From assembly GCA_910585265.1 (NCBI GenBank), contig CAJUCA010000101.1, positions 1 through 6,683 of the forward strand: a DNA stretch of 6,683 bases. Reading direction: 5' to 3'. Made by a program: the position numbers and the translations under genes. Every line of letters begins with the position of its first letter. Within the stretch, counting starts at the first letter, position 1. The stretch is from an uncultured Oscillospiraceae bacterium (GTDB lineage: Bacteria; Bacillota; Clostridia; Oscillospirales; Oscillospiraceae). The notes under the pieces are model-generated. The model made no database searches. It worked only from the letters and a program-made list of their open reading frames with translations, and was not told the DNA's origin. Positions 1 to 6,683 of this stretch are shown here, in pieces.

Positions 1-3000
1 TGTAGCCCTCAATGCGCTGTTCCAGGGACACTATTTTTTGCGGCAGATACTTGATGATCTGATCCTCCAGGGCGTACCGCTGGCTCAAATGGTTGGCTTT
101 CAGCAGCTTCAACCGCTGTACGTCGATGTCCAAATCCATCTTTTCCTTGATATGGGGATTGCCGGTGCAAAGTGCCTTGATTTCAGCGTAGGACAGGGCG
201 GTTTCGTCAATATCCTCCGCCGAGCGCACCGGGCTTTTGCTGGTCATGATCTGCCCGATAAACTTCTGCTTGCCTTCCACCAACTGATAGAGGTAGCTGT
301 CAAAAGTGTTTTCGGTGACGTAGGTGTAAATGTCCACCTCGTCATTCTCGTTACGCTGCCGGATGATGCGCCCCTCCCGCTGTTGTAAATCAGAGGGTCG
401 CCACGGACAATCCAAATGGTGAAGCGCAATCAATTTGTGCTGTACGTTGGTGCCCGCCCCCATTTTCTGCGTGGAACCGAGCAGCACCCGTATCTGCCCG
501 GAGCGCACCTTGCCGAACAGTTCTTTCTTCTGCACGTCCGTGTTGGCGTCGTGGATAAAGGCTATTTCTTCAGCCGGTATGCCCCTGGCAATCAGCTTCT
601 CCCGCAGGTCGTCATACACATTTTGGAACGAGGCCATTTCAAACGTGCCCTGTTCATTCTCTGTCATTTCGATGGGCCGTTCCTTACCGGGGGTGGACAG
701 GTCACAAAACACCATTTGCGCGGAACGCTGATCTGCTGTGCGCTGCCATATCTCAAAGACATTTTCGGCGCAGGCATTGATTTTGCTGGTGTCGCTGTCG
801 GGGAGCATGGGGTTGAGAAGCCGCTGGTCAAGGGCCAGCTTGCGCCCGTCGTTGGTAATGAGCAGCATATTGTCCACGCTGCTGTCCACCATCCTGTTTC
901 GGACACGCTCGGCCCGTTTTCCCAGCGCCTCCACCATTTCCTTCTGCTGTTCCGAGGGTTTCAGCACGATGTTGTGGTAGTTGGCTTTGGGGACGGGGAG
1001 ATTGAGCATATCCGCCGTCTGGATGTCCGCCACTTCCTTGAACATCGCCATCAGTTCCGGGAGGTTGTAGAACTTGGCGAACCGGGTCTTGGCCCGGTAG
1101 CCGGTGCCCTCCGGGGCCAGCTCTATGGCGGTGACGGTTTCCCCAAACGTGGACGCCCAGGCGTCAAAGTGAAGCAGCTCTTTCTCCTGCAACAGCGCAT
1201 ATTGCAAATACTTCTGCATGGTATACATCTCCACCATTGTGTTGGAGATAGGTGTGCCTGTGGCGAAAACAACGCCCCGGCCCCCGGTCAGCTCGTCCAG
1301 ATAGCGGCACTTCATATAGAGGTCGCTGGACTTCTGCGCTTCGGTCTGGCTGATGCCGCCCACGTTCCGCATTTTAGAAAATGCGGCAAGGTTTTTGTAA
1401 TAATGGGCCTCGTCCACAAACAGCCGGTCAATACCGAGTTCTTCAAACGTGACCACATCATCCTTCCGGCTTTGGTCGTTCAGCTTTTCCAGCTTGGCGT
1501 CAATAGATTTCTTGGTGCGTTCCATCTGCTTGCGGGAAAAAGTGTCCCCGTGGTTCTCTTTCAGTTCCCGGATACCATCAAGGATTTCCCGCTTTTGCTG
1601 GCGCAGCATGGCGATCTGGCGCTCTACGCTCATGGGTATTTTCTCGAACTGCGAGTGGCCGATGATGATGGCGTCATAGTCGCCGGTGGCGATACGGCCA
1701 CAAAACCGCTTGCGGTTCTTGGTTTCAAAGTCCTTTTTGGTCGCTACCAGGATATTGGCGGAGGGATAGAGCTGCAAATACTCTGCCGCCCACTGTTCTG
1801 TCAGGTGGTTGGGCACCACAAACAGGCTCTTTTGGCACAGGCCCAGCCGCTTGCTCTCCTGCGCCGCCGCCACCATCTCCCACGTCTTTCCTGCCCCTAC
1901 CACATGGGCCAGCAGGGTATTCCCGCCGTAGAGGATGTGTGCAACTGCGTTCACCTGATGGGGTTTCAGGGTGATCTCCGGGTTCATGCCCACAAAATTC
2001 AGGTGGCTCCCGTCATACTCGCGGGGCCGGGTGCTGTTGAACTTTACATTATAGAGCTGTGTCAACTGCTCCCGGCGCTGGGGGTCTTTCCATATCCAGT
2101 CCTGGAACGCCTGCTTAATAAGCTCCTGCTTGCCCTGGGCGATGGCGGTTTCCTTCTTGTTCAGAACGGGCTTTTTCTTCCCGTTCTCGTCCTGAATATA
2201 GTCAAAAATCCGAACGTCCCGCTGGTTCAGGGTTTCCTCAATGATCTTATAGGCGTTGATGCGCCCGGTTCCGTAGGTGTTGGACGCCTTGATACTGTTT
2301 TTATCCTGGGATTTCCCCTCGATATTCCACGCCCTGGTGATTTTGGAGTGGTGTACCTTGATATTCCACTGTGCGTAATTGGGGGTGTCCAGCAGCTCAA
2401 ACATGAACTGCCGTATCACATCGGCGGGAAGCCAGTCCGCCCCCAGGCGCACGGAAATTTCACTGGCGGTCAGATCTGTCGGCTGCACCCGTTCCAGGGC
2501 CTGCACATTGGCGGTATAATCCTCCGGGTACTGTTCGGCGCTCCGCTTTGCCCATTCCAGCTTCTCCCGCACGTTGCCGGAGAGGTATTCGTCGGCGGTG
2601 AGGTACTTTTCCTCGGTGCTGTTGCCATAACCGTGCATGGGGTTCAGGAAGATCACGCCGGTCAGGTCGGCGTAAACCTCCTGCTCGGTCTTGCCGGTCA
2701 GTTCCACCATAAAGGGCATATCCACTTTTGCCTTTTCAGCCAGTGACACGGCCAGGGCCTCGGACGCGGTATCAACAGAAGTGACAGTGACTTTCTGCTT
2801 GATGGTACGCTTGGTGAACATATCCGCTTTACAGACAAAGTTCCGTTCATCGTCCATCACCTCCAAGGAGGCCAGCAGAAAATAGGAGTCGTCCATCGTG
2901 AAGGCAATACTGTTGGCGCGGGAATTGATGCGTCCGTACTTCTGCACAAAGGCGTCATAGAGGGCATTGAGCTTGCGCTGCTGGGCCTGAATATCCTCGG

Positions 3001-6000
3001 CGGGCCAGTCCTCGGTCTGATACTCAATAAGTGTCCGAACACAGTCCCGGATTCCGACCAGCCCCTTGATGCGGTTCGCCGCCGTCACCGATACCTCCAC
3101 CGGGTTCATCCGGCTGTTCTCCCGGTAGTACACCTGCCCGTCCACAATAGTGTAACTGAAATTCCGCACATTCGGGTCGGCGGGGATGGACTTGTCCTCA
3201 CCCTCCGCTTCCGGGTCGTCCATAACGTATTCCGTTATTTCCGCATGGAGATTCTGGATGGCGTTGGACAAAAGCATTTCAAGGTCGGCGTCGGGGTCTG
3301 GCTTGCACACGAGCTGCGGGCCAAACGGCCCGGAAATGATCTCCAGCTTGCCCAGCACCATTTCAGGATGCGCCTGATAGTACCTGTTGAGCGATACCGT
3401 CCTGTGCCGGTTTTCCCCCTTCTCATTTACATGGTCGTTTTCGTGAATAATGTCCACGTCGATCCATTCAAGCTGCTCTGGGTCAACCGTGCGTTGCTTA
3501 TCCAGTTTTTGAAGGAACAGGATGTCGGTGGTGATGTCCGTCCCGGCGCTGCCCGAAAAGACCGTGTTAGGCAGGCGAATTGCACCGATCAGGTCACACC
3601 GCTGGGCCAGATACTTCCGCACCCGGCTGTCCCGCTTATCAAAGGTGCCGCCGCTGATGCCGTTAGAGGTGATAAACGCCATTATGCCGCCCGGACGCAC
3701 CTTGTCGATGGTCTTGGCGAAGAAATAATCGTGGACAAGAAAATTGAGTTTGTCGTAGCGTTTGTCCACCACTTTGAAATCGCCAAAGGGCACGTTGCCG
3801 ATGGCGGCGTCAAAAAAGCTGTCCGGGAGGTCTGTTTTCTCAAACCCCTGGACAGCGATAGAGGATTTTTGATAGAGCTGGCGGGCGATCCGTCCGCTGA
3901 TACTGTCCAGCTCTACCCCGTAGATTTTGGAGTCGGCCAACGTTTCCGGGCGCATACCGATGAAGTTGCCGATGCCGCAGGACGGCTCCAGCAGATTGCC
4001 GGTCTTGAAGCCCATGTTCTCCAACGCCTGATAGATGGAACGGATGACCACGGGCGGGGTGTAAAAGGCGGTGAGGGTGGATTCCGCGGCAGCTTCGTAC
4101 TCGTCCTCGTCCAGCAGGGCCTTCAGCTCGGCATACTTGCTGTGATGCTCATTAAAGCAGTCGGCCAGACCGCCCCAGCCCACATACTGCGCCAACACCG
4201 TCTGTTCTTCCGGGGTGGCAAAGCGATCTTCCCGTTCCAGCTTTTTAAGCAGTCGAATAGCCCGGACGTTATTGTTGAATCGCTCTCCCGGCGTCCCCGC
4301 GCCGATGGTGTCATCGGTAATACGGTACTCGTGCCGGTCTGCGTTGGGGATTTCGGGATGGAGGACAAAAGGGGACACCTTGGCCCTGCGCCGGGGTGCG
4401 GGCGGGGGCAGCGGTGGCTCATTATTATCCGGGCCACGCCCATCTGCTAAACCTTCCGTGCCCTTTTCTGTATCTACTGCTTTTTCAGCAGGTTCCAAAA
4501 CCTTTTCTGCTTTGGGCCGGTGGGAGTACAATGCTTTTTCAGCTTCTTCAAAGGTATCAAAGCCGCCCGCTGTCGCGTGGGAAAAACCGCGCTGTTCATC
4601 ATAGCCGTAATGGTTATAAAATTGGCCGTTGGGGTATTGGAAGATAACAATGCGATCCTGGTCGAACAGATACTCCGCTACCTTCTCCACACCCTTGTGT
4701 TGAGCTGTGGGTGGCGGCAGAACTTCCGCTTTTTCGGCAGGGGTTTCCGGCACCGGGAAATTTCCAATGACGGAGAGCCATTTTCTTTCCAGCAGGTCGT
4801 ACACCGCCGCGCCCTCATAGGCAAAGCCGTCGTCCTCCAACGTGCCGTCAACGTAGCCTCTCGCCACATTTTCCGCTTCTTGCAGTGTTTCATATTCCCG
4901 CTTCTCATCCATACCGTTTTCGATGTGGTGGTAAACTACCACCTGATAACGGCGGGGCTGTGTCTGCGGTGAGGGTATATCTCCGTTAGAGCCGCGGCCA
5001 TCCGCTGAACTTCCGGCGCTCTTTTCCGCTGCGGCCCGTTTGACCTGCTTCAGATAGTCCTCGGCCTTCCATTCGCTGGTAAATTCCTCCCGGACGCCCT
5101 CGCTATCCACATAAATACCGCCTTGAACGTCATCCCATACGGCGTAACCGCCCTCCGTTTCAATAACGGTAAAACGCTCATGGGGCAGAGCGGTGTCGGC
5201 GGCGGGTTGTACCGGCTGCTCCTGCCGCTTCTCGTACTGTTCCTCCGCATAGGCGATTATATTGTCAAAGCTCAAATTTGCGAGGTGTACGTTCAAATCA
5301 TCCAGGTCGCGGCATTGGAGCGACATCACCACCTCGCCGTCCACCCGATAAACCAGGCGGAAGTCGATCAGGTCGGCGCTGGCTTCAATGGTATGCTCAC
5401 TATCGCTACTACTGCCAAAGGCGAGATCAATGTGATGAAGGTCGGAAAAATCTGCTTCTTGCTCAAATTCCTTGATACAATACTCGTTAATGAGTTCTAT
5501 CGCATCGTCCAACCGCACCTGTTTATAGTCTATAACCTCAAATTCCTGGGGCGGCGGGTCAAGCTCCGCCACAAAGTCCTGGGGGATGGTCTGGCCCTCG
5601 CTGTCACGGTAGAGGACAATGCACATGGGAGTGCCAACATGGGTTTCCTCTTTGATCGCCGCCACAAACTGCTCCGGGTCGGTGTACTCGACGCTGTTAC
5701 CCACCGCACCGTTGGTGCCCAAAAATTCGATACGGCCCACGGCCTGTGGGGTATCCGGCTCCACAGCTTCGGCGGCGGGCGCTGCTTCCTCCACCACCTG
5801 AAGCAAACCGTCGTTCAGGGGGTTCTCCGCCAGCAGTCGGTCAAATTCCTCGCGGGGCAGTTCCTTATTGAAAATAGGAAACGCCGGGTCAAAAAGCCGG
5901 ACAGTCTGCTCGTCAAAGGCCAACAGTTCATACTCCTGTGTTCCCAGGTACACGGTGTCGCCCAGGGTAAAGCGGTATTCTTTCCTCGGCGGGGGCGGCG

Positions 6001-6683
6001 GGTTCAGCTCGTCATAGGTCGGCTCCAGCGGCGCGGCCAGGGGGCCGTTCAGCTCGGCAAGCATGGCCTCACACCGCTCCGTCAGGTGGGTGTTGTCCTT
6101 GATGATGGTCTGCATGGCGTCCCGCAGGGTAGGAAGAACAAAGCTGCCTTCCGTCGTCAGGACGTAGCACTTCTTGTCCCCGACACCAAAGCTGTCCGCG
6201 CACCTTTTGGCAAACAGGATTTCCGAGCATTGTTCCTTTTCACCGAGCTGGGTCTTGAAGTCCACATAATCGTCGATGATAGAGCGTATTTCCTTTGCGA
6301 TAGCCCAGCGCGCTTCCCATTCCTCCACCTGGGCCTGATATTTCGGATAGTATTCCTTTTCAGCCCGGTTCAGATAGCGGTCGGCGGCGATCAGTTCCCC
6401 GATGCGCTTCTCCACCTTGGCCCAGGTCAATACGAATTTGCCGTCAGGGTCGCCATAGCTACGGGAGATGGTAATGCCCTTGCCGTCGTGATCCTCCCAA
6501 TAACCGCTGCCGGGGATGGCGTCGGAGTGCCCGCCAAAGCCGTACTCATCCCGCAGGAATTTGATATTTTCCTGCTTGCCCTCGTTTTTCTGGAATTGCT
6601 CAAGGATGCGGTACTTGCCCTGGGATATGCCGCTCCCGCCGCACAGGATATAGTCAATGGCCTCCTGGGGAATGGTAAAGGCC
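1..6683 (-). CDS. Giant polyvalent DNA methyltransferase-SNF2 helicase protein, partial at both ends
   Basis: One uninterrupted minus-strand frame (first full codon 6682-6680, last full codon 4-2) gives 2227 residues without a stop, start or frameshift. Order: small accessory modules (1 to about 770), N6-adenine-type methyltransferase (775-1064), connector (1065-1571), SNF2-type helicase (1572-2125) and helical tail (2126-2227). Key residues seen are E899-F907 EPSCGIGNF, N963-G967 NVPFG, G1596-T1600 GAGKT, D1757-H1760 DEAH, A1807-N1814 ATGTPISN and the motif VI segment from D2098 to E2112. Known: proteins of this layout, commonly above 2000 residues, occur on conjugative elements of gut Clostridia and are usually annotated as SNF2 helicase, DEAD/DEAH helicase or N-6 DNA methylase. 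Inferred: a cytoplasmic, DNA-acting protein modifying or remodelling the DNA of its own element. No signal peptide or membrane segment is seen in the visible part. Substrate, methylated site and host are unknown. Residue numbers count from the window edge, not from the true N terminus. Confidence 0.95.
2..307 (-). other. Helical C-terminal tail of the giant protein (residues 2126-2227, truncated by window)
   Basis: Directly after the helicase come TFDSYLYQLVEGKQKFIGQ, MTSKSPVRSAEDIDETALSY and AEIKALCTGNPHIKEKMDLD, then a long charged helix (VQRLKLLKANHLSQRYALED, then LPQKIVSLEQRIEGY). This order is a conserved signature of the family. The last part reads as a coiled coil. The stop codon is to the left of position 1. 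Confidence 0.7.
308..787 (-). other. SNF2/SF2 helicase C-terminal RecA-like domain (residues 1966-2125)
   Basis: Seen are a strand MVFCDLSTP (about 1990-1998, motif IV region), IPAEEIAFIHDAN, motif V LLGSTQKMGAGTNVQ (from 2067) and motif VI in DLQQREGRIIRQRNE (2098-2112). SNF2 proteins normally have Q-x-x-G-R-x-x-R-x-G-Q. Here the arginine finger positions R2105 and R2108 are kept, while the G-Q ending reads R-N. The KMGAGTN loop and DCPWRPSDLQQREGR are typical of this family. With the N-terminal lobe, which is about 140 residues upstream, it completes the ATPase. Confidence 0.85.
1193..1969 (-). other. SNF2/SF2 helicase N-terminal RecA-like domain (residues 1572-1830)
   Basis: Motifs in order: Q-motif-like LKPHQVNAV (from 1572), Walker A HVVGAGKTWE (1593-1602, K1599 and T1600), motif Ia LFVVPNHLTEQW, Walker B DEAH (1757-1760) within LFVDEAHYYKN, and motif III ATGTPISN (1807-1814). 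These are the ATP-binding and hydrolysis residues of superfamily 2. The LKPHQ start and the layout fit SNF2-like translocases of mobile elements more than typical DEAD-box RNA helicases. All catalytic positions look intact. The domain probably moves along or remodels double-stranded DNA; strand separation is not implied by SNF2 membership. Confidence 0.88.
1457..1633 (-). other. Predicted coiled-coil insertion in the helicase core (residues 1684-1742)
   Basis: Between motif Ia and DEAH lies a long charged helical stretch (MSVERQIAMLRQQKREILDG, then KQMERTKKSIDAKLEKLNDQ). The spacing of Leu, Ile and Met between Glu, Lys and Arg fits two antiparallel helices joined at about ENHGDTFS. The helicase core itself does not need this stretch. 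Similar insertions occur, from memory, in related mobile-element helicases and may hold a partner or DNA. Confidence 0.6.
1970..3490 (-). other. Connector between methyltransferase and helicase (residues 1065-1571)
   Basis: This region has no motif of a known enzyme that I can identify, but it looks conserved in this protein class. Landmarks are SLNRYYQAHPEMVLGKLE just after the methyltransferase, KADMFTKRTIKQKVTVTSVD (from residue 1285), DEYLSGNVREKLEWA (from 1364) and RLGADWLPADVIRQFMFELL (from 1412). Downstream lies NTYGTGRINAYKIIEETLN, then a basic helical stretch that leads into the first helicase motif. It most likely forms a structural bridge and perhaps DNA-contact surfaces. A target recognition function for the methyltransferase could be hidden here, but nothing proves it. 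Confidence 0.6.
3491..4360 (-). other. N6-adenine-type DNA methyltransferase domain (residues 775-1064)
   Basis: Motif X-like FYTPP (873-877) precedes motif I EPSCGIGNF (899-907, AdoMet-binding loop), an acidic motif II residue (E924 in GVELD) and motif IV NVPFG (963-967). The order X-I-IV matches gamma-type N6-adenine methyltransferases and HsdM-like subunits. The preceding segment (HPEIPNADRHEYRI, then QYVGWGGL) is typical of methyltransferases in mobile-element helicase fusions. Motif IV reads N-V-P-F where the usual form is [D/N/S]-P-P-[Y/F/W]: the catalytic N, second P and aromatic are kept and the first P is V. The rest of the fold (PGGIMAFITSNGI, then GAIRLPNTVF, then DILFLQKL) looks intact. 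No target recognition domain is obvious, so the methylated sequence cannot be predicted. Activity is likely but unproven. Confidence 0.85.
4433..4468 (-). repeat. Internal direct repeat, copy 2 (EK...ADGRG linker)
   Basis: This 36-base stretch encodes EKGTEGLADGRG (residues 739-750) and matches 4991-5026 at 27 of 36 bases. It is followed by a proline-rich and arginine-rich stretch (EPPLPPPAPRRRAK) leading straight into the methyltransferase. The two copies are 558 bases apart, exactly 186 codons, so exchange between them would keep the frame. Confidence 0.75.
4478..4489 (-). repeat. 12-base repeat encoding A-E-K-A, copy 1
   Basis: The plus-strand bases TGCTTTTTCAGC here recur exactly at 4532-4543, 54 bases (18 codons) away and in the same frame. 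They code for AEKA in a linker where A-E-K also appears as PAEKAE (upstream of module G) and KAEKVLE. This is a low-complexity, flexible Lys/Glu linker just before the methyltransferase. Confidence 0.7.
4514..4696 (-). other. Small module G, third of three similar units (residues 663-723)
   Basis: Starts KGVEKVAEYLFDQDRIVIFQ, has an aromatic stretch (YPNGQFYNHYGYD) and ends GGFDTFEEAEKALYSHRP. The F-D-T-F-E-E-A-E-K ending matches the strand-to-helix junction of modules E and F. It is followed by a Lys/Glu-rich linker with repeated A-E-K. Function is unknown. Confidence 0.45.
4532..4543 (-). repeat. 12-base repeat encoding A-E-K-A, copy 2
   Basis: Exact second copy of the 12 bases at 4478-4489. 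This one is at the end of the EEAEKA helix of module G. It suggests the adjoining linker grew by small duplication, or simply that Ala-Glu-Lys runs are favoured in the linker. Confidence 0.7.
4754..4951 (-). other. Small module F, second of three similar units (residues 578-643)
   Basis: Starts RYQVVVYHHIENGMDEKREYE, followed by the helix TLQEAENVARGYVDG, an acidic Gly loop (TLEDDGFAYEG) and the strand AAVYDLLERKWLSVIGNFP. It shares with modules E and G the plan of an initial strand, a turn, a T-x-x-E-A-E helix and a closing aromatic strand. From memory, closely similar segments occur just upstream of the methyltransferase in other clostridial element proteins of this type. It lies between the two copies of the ADGRG linker repeat. 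Confidence 0.5.
4991..5026 (-). repeat. Internal direct repeat, copy 1 (EK...ADGRG linker)
   Basis: This 36-base stretch encodes EKSAGSSADGRG (residues 553-564). It matches 4433-4468 in the same frame at 27 of 36 bases by hand alignment. The protein similarity runs on past the block to a shared P.PRR ending just before module F. Each copy has the triplet TCA/TTA immediately before the ADGRG codons, a codon class nearly absent from the rest of the gene. Confidence 0.75.
5033..5182 (-). other. Small module E, first of three similar units (residues 501-550)
   Basis: The unit starts HERFTVIETEGGYAVWDD, contains a strand pair (GGIYVDSEGVREEF) and ends in a helix (SEWKAEDYLKQVKRA). Its plan is strand, Gly turn, aromatic strand, then a short TSEW-type turn leading into an A-E-rich helix. 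Modules F (578-643) and G (663-723) share this plan, so I read it as one of three diverged copies. Function is unknown. Confidence 0.45.
5222..5545 (-). other. Acidic accessory module (residues 380-487)
   Basis: The segment is strongly acidic. A helix LDDAIELINEYCIKEFEQEA is followed by DFSDLHHIDLAFGSSSDSEH, then strands (DFRLVYRVDGEVVMSLQ) and a helix ending IIAYAEEQYEKRQ. It is followed by a Gln/Pro linker. The pattern (INEYC..EF..EADFSDL, then a strand pair and a terminal acidic helix) is one I associate with other giant mobile-element proteins. No catalytic motif is recognised. The acidity could reflect DNA mimicry or protein contacts, which is speculative. Confidence 0.45.
5549..5740 (-). 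other. Accessory alpha/beta module (residues 315-378)
   Basis: After an Ala/Glu/Pro-rich linker (EEAAPAAEAVEPDTPQA) comes VGRIEFLGTNGAVGNSVEYT, a helix (DPEQFVAAIKEE), a strand (GTPMCIVLYRDSEG) and a proline-rich exit (ELDPPP). The repeated strand-helix-strand pattern and the linkers on both sides mark it as a separate folding unit. I know of similar segments in other proteins of this class but no demonstrated function. Confidence 0.45.
5801..5980 (-). other. Accessory beta-rich module (residues 235-294)
   Basis: The module starts EYRFTLGDTVYLGTQEYELL, continues through VRLFDPAFPIFNKELPREEF and ends ENPLNDGLL. It reads as a small beta barrel-like fold (alternating hydrophobic strands around a GDTVYLG turn) capped by one helix. 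The same DTVY.G..EYE...VRL.DP..P..NKE...EEFD pattern recurs, from memory, in other giant polyvalent proteins of clostridial mobile elements. It may be one of the large polyvalent protein-associated domain families, but I cannot say which. A protein- or nucleic-acid-binding role is a guess. Confidence 0.5.
5981..6334 (-). other. Helical spacer with five-proline linker (residues 117-234)
   Basis: A charged, probably helical segment (AQVEEWEARWAIAKEIRSII and onward) is followed by a small strand-rich piece (KKCYVLTTEGSFVLPTL) and another helix (DAMQTIIKDN...ERCEAMLAEL). It ends in a linker with five consecutive prolines (residues 228-232, encoded at 5987-6001). The proline run marks a flexible boundary before the next conserved module. 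I do not recognise a named domain or catalytic residues here. Confidence 0.5.
6335..6682 (-). other. N-terminal conserved module of the giant protein (residues 1-116, truncated by window)
   Basis: This stretch begins FTIPQEAIDYILCGGSG, has a glycine- and aspartate-rich centre (EYGFGGHSD, then WEDHDGKGI) and ends in a helical, charged stretch with ADRYLNRAEKEYYPKY. From memory, the same order (hydrophobic helix, Gly-rich loop, HDGKGI-like strand, a segment like WAKVEKRI, RYL...EKEYYP) recurs in other large methyltransferase-helicase proteins of Firmicutes conjugative elements. I know no catalytic activity for it. The acidic/His cluster could bind metal or nucleic acid, but nothing shows this. 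The true N terminus of the protein lies beyond position 6683, so how much is missing cannot be told. Confidence 0.6.

Noticed and set aside
38..388. 116-codon plus-strand open frame
   Set aside because: Antisense shadow of the helicase C-terminal region and tail, ending at the complement of a Leu TTA codon.
416..2746. 776-codon plus-strand open frame
   Set aside because: It is the codon-aligned antisense of the methyltransferase-helicase gene. Its bounding stops at 386-388 and 2744-2746 are the reverse complements of a Leu TTA and a Ser TCA codon. Its translation has no recognisable domain, while the opposite strand encodes clear helicase motifs.
3782..3796. NVPF as evidence of a dead methyltransferase
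   Set aside because: The catalytic Asn, second Pro and aromatic are retained and motif I is intact, so inactivation is not supported.
4123..4443. 106-codon minus-strand open frame
   Set aside because: Out of frame with the giant gene, Arg/Pro/Ser-rich as expected from a shifted reading of GC-rich coding DNA, and overlapping the start of the methyltransferase domain.
3245..4450. 401-codon plus-strand open frame
   Set aside because: Same antisense register. Its stop at 4448-4450 is the reverse complement of a Leu TTA codon, and the minus strand here encodes the methyltransferase motifs.
4520..4972. 150-codon plus-strand open frame
   Set aside because: Antisense of accessory modules F and G. 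No domain is recognisable and it is fully covered by the conserved minus-strand protein.
4433..5026. Direct repeats as ends of an insertion sequence or attachment sites
   Set aside because: Both copies are in-frame protein-coding linker, there is no transposase or integrase between them, and the intervening DNA encodes conserved modules of the same protein.

Overview
The whole 6.68 kb window lies inside one protein-coding gene on the minus strand. Reading the reverse complement from position 6682 down to position 2 gives 2227 consecutive sense codons with no stop. Neither the true start nor the true stop codon is present, so both ends are cut off by the window. No intergenic DNA, RNA gene, promoter, terminator, insertion sequence or CRISPR array is visible. 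The shorter open frames on either strand are shadows of this gene.

The product is a giant multidomain ('large polyvalent') protein of the kind carried by integrative and conjugative elements and plasmids of gut Clostridia. From N to C terminus (right to left in window coordinates) it has four parts. First is a string of small alpha/beta accessory modules separated by Pro/Glu/Lys-rich linkers (residues 1 to about 770 of the visible part). Second is an N6-adenine-type DNA methyltransferase (about 775-1064), with FYTPP, EPSCGIGNF and NVPFG motifs. Third is a conserved connector of about 500 residues. Fourth is an SNF2/superfamily-2 helicase (about 1572-2125), with GAGKT, DEAH, ATGTPISN and QQREGRIIRQR motifs, followed by a helical C-terminal tail. 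Methyltransferase followed by helicase in one polypeptide is also the layout of the phage P1 antirestriction protein DarB, so protection or processing of the incoming element's DNA is a reasonable but unproven role.

The GC-rich codon use and the type of protein suggest a gut Clostridia host (Oscillospiraceae or Lachnospiraceae-like) and a mobile element. This is inference, since no taxonomic marker is present. The least expected structure is a diverged direct repeat of at least 36 bp within the gene (4433-4468 and 4991-5026). It encodes two copies of an EK...ADGRG...PRR linker, spaced exactly 186 codons apart and bracketing two accessory modules. Three of the accessory modules also look like diverged copies of one another.
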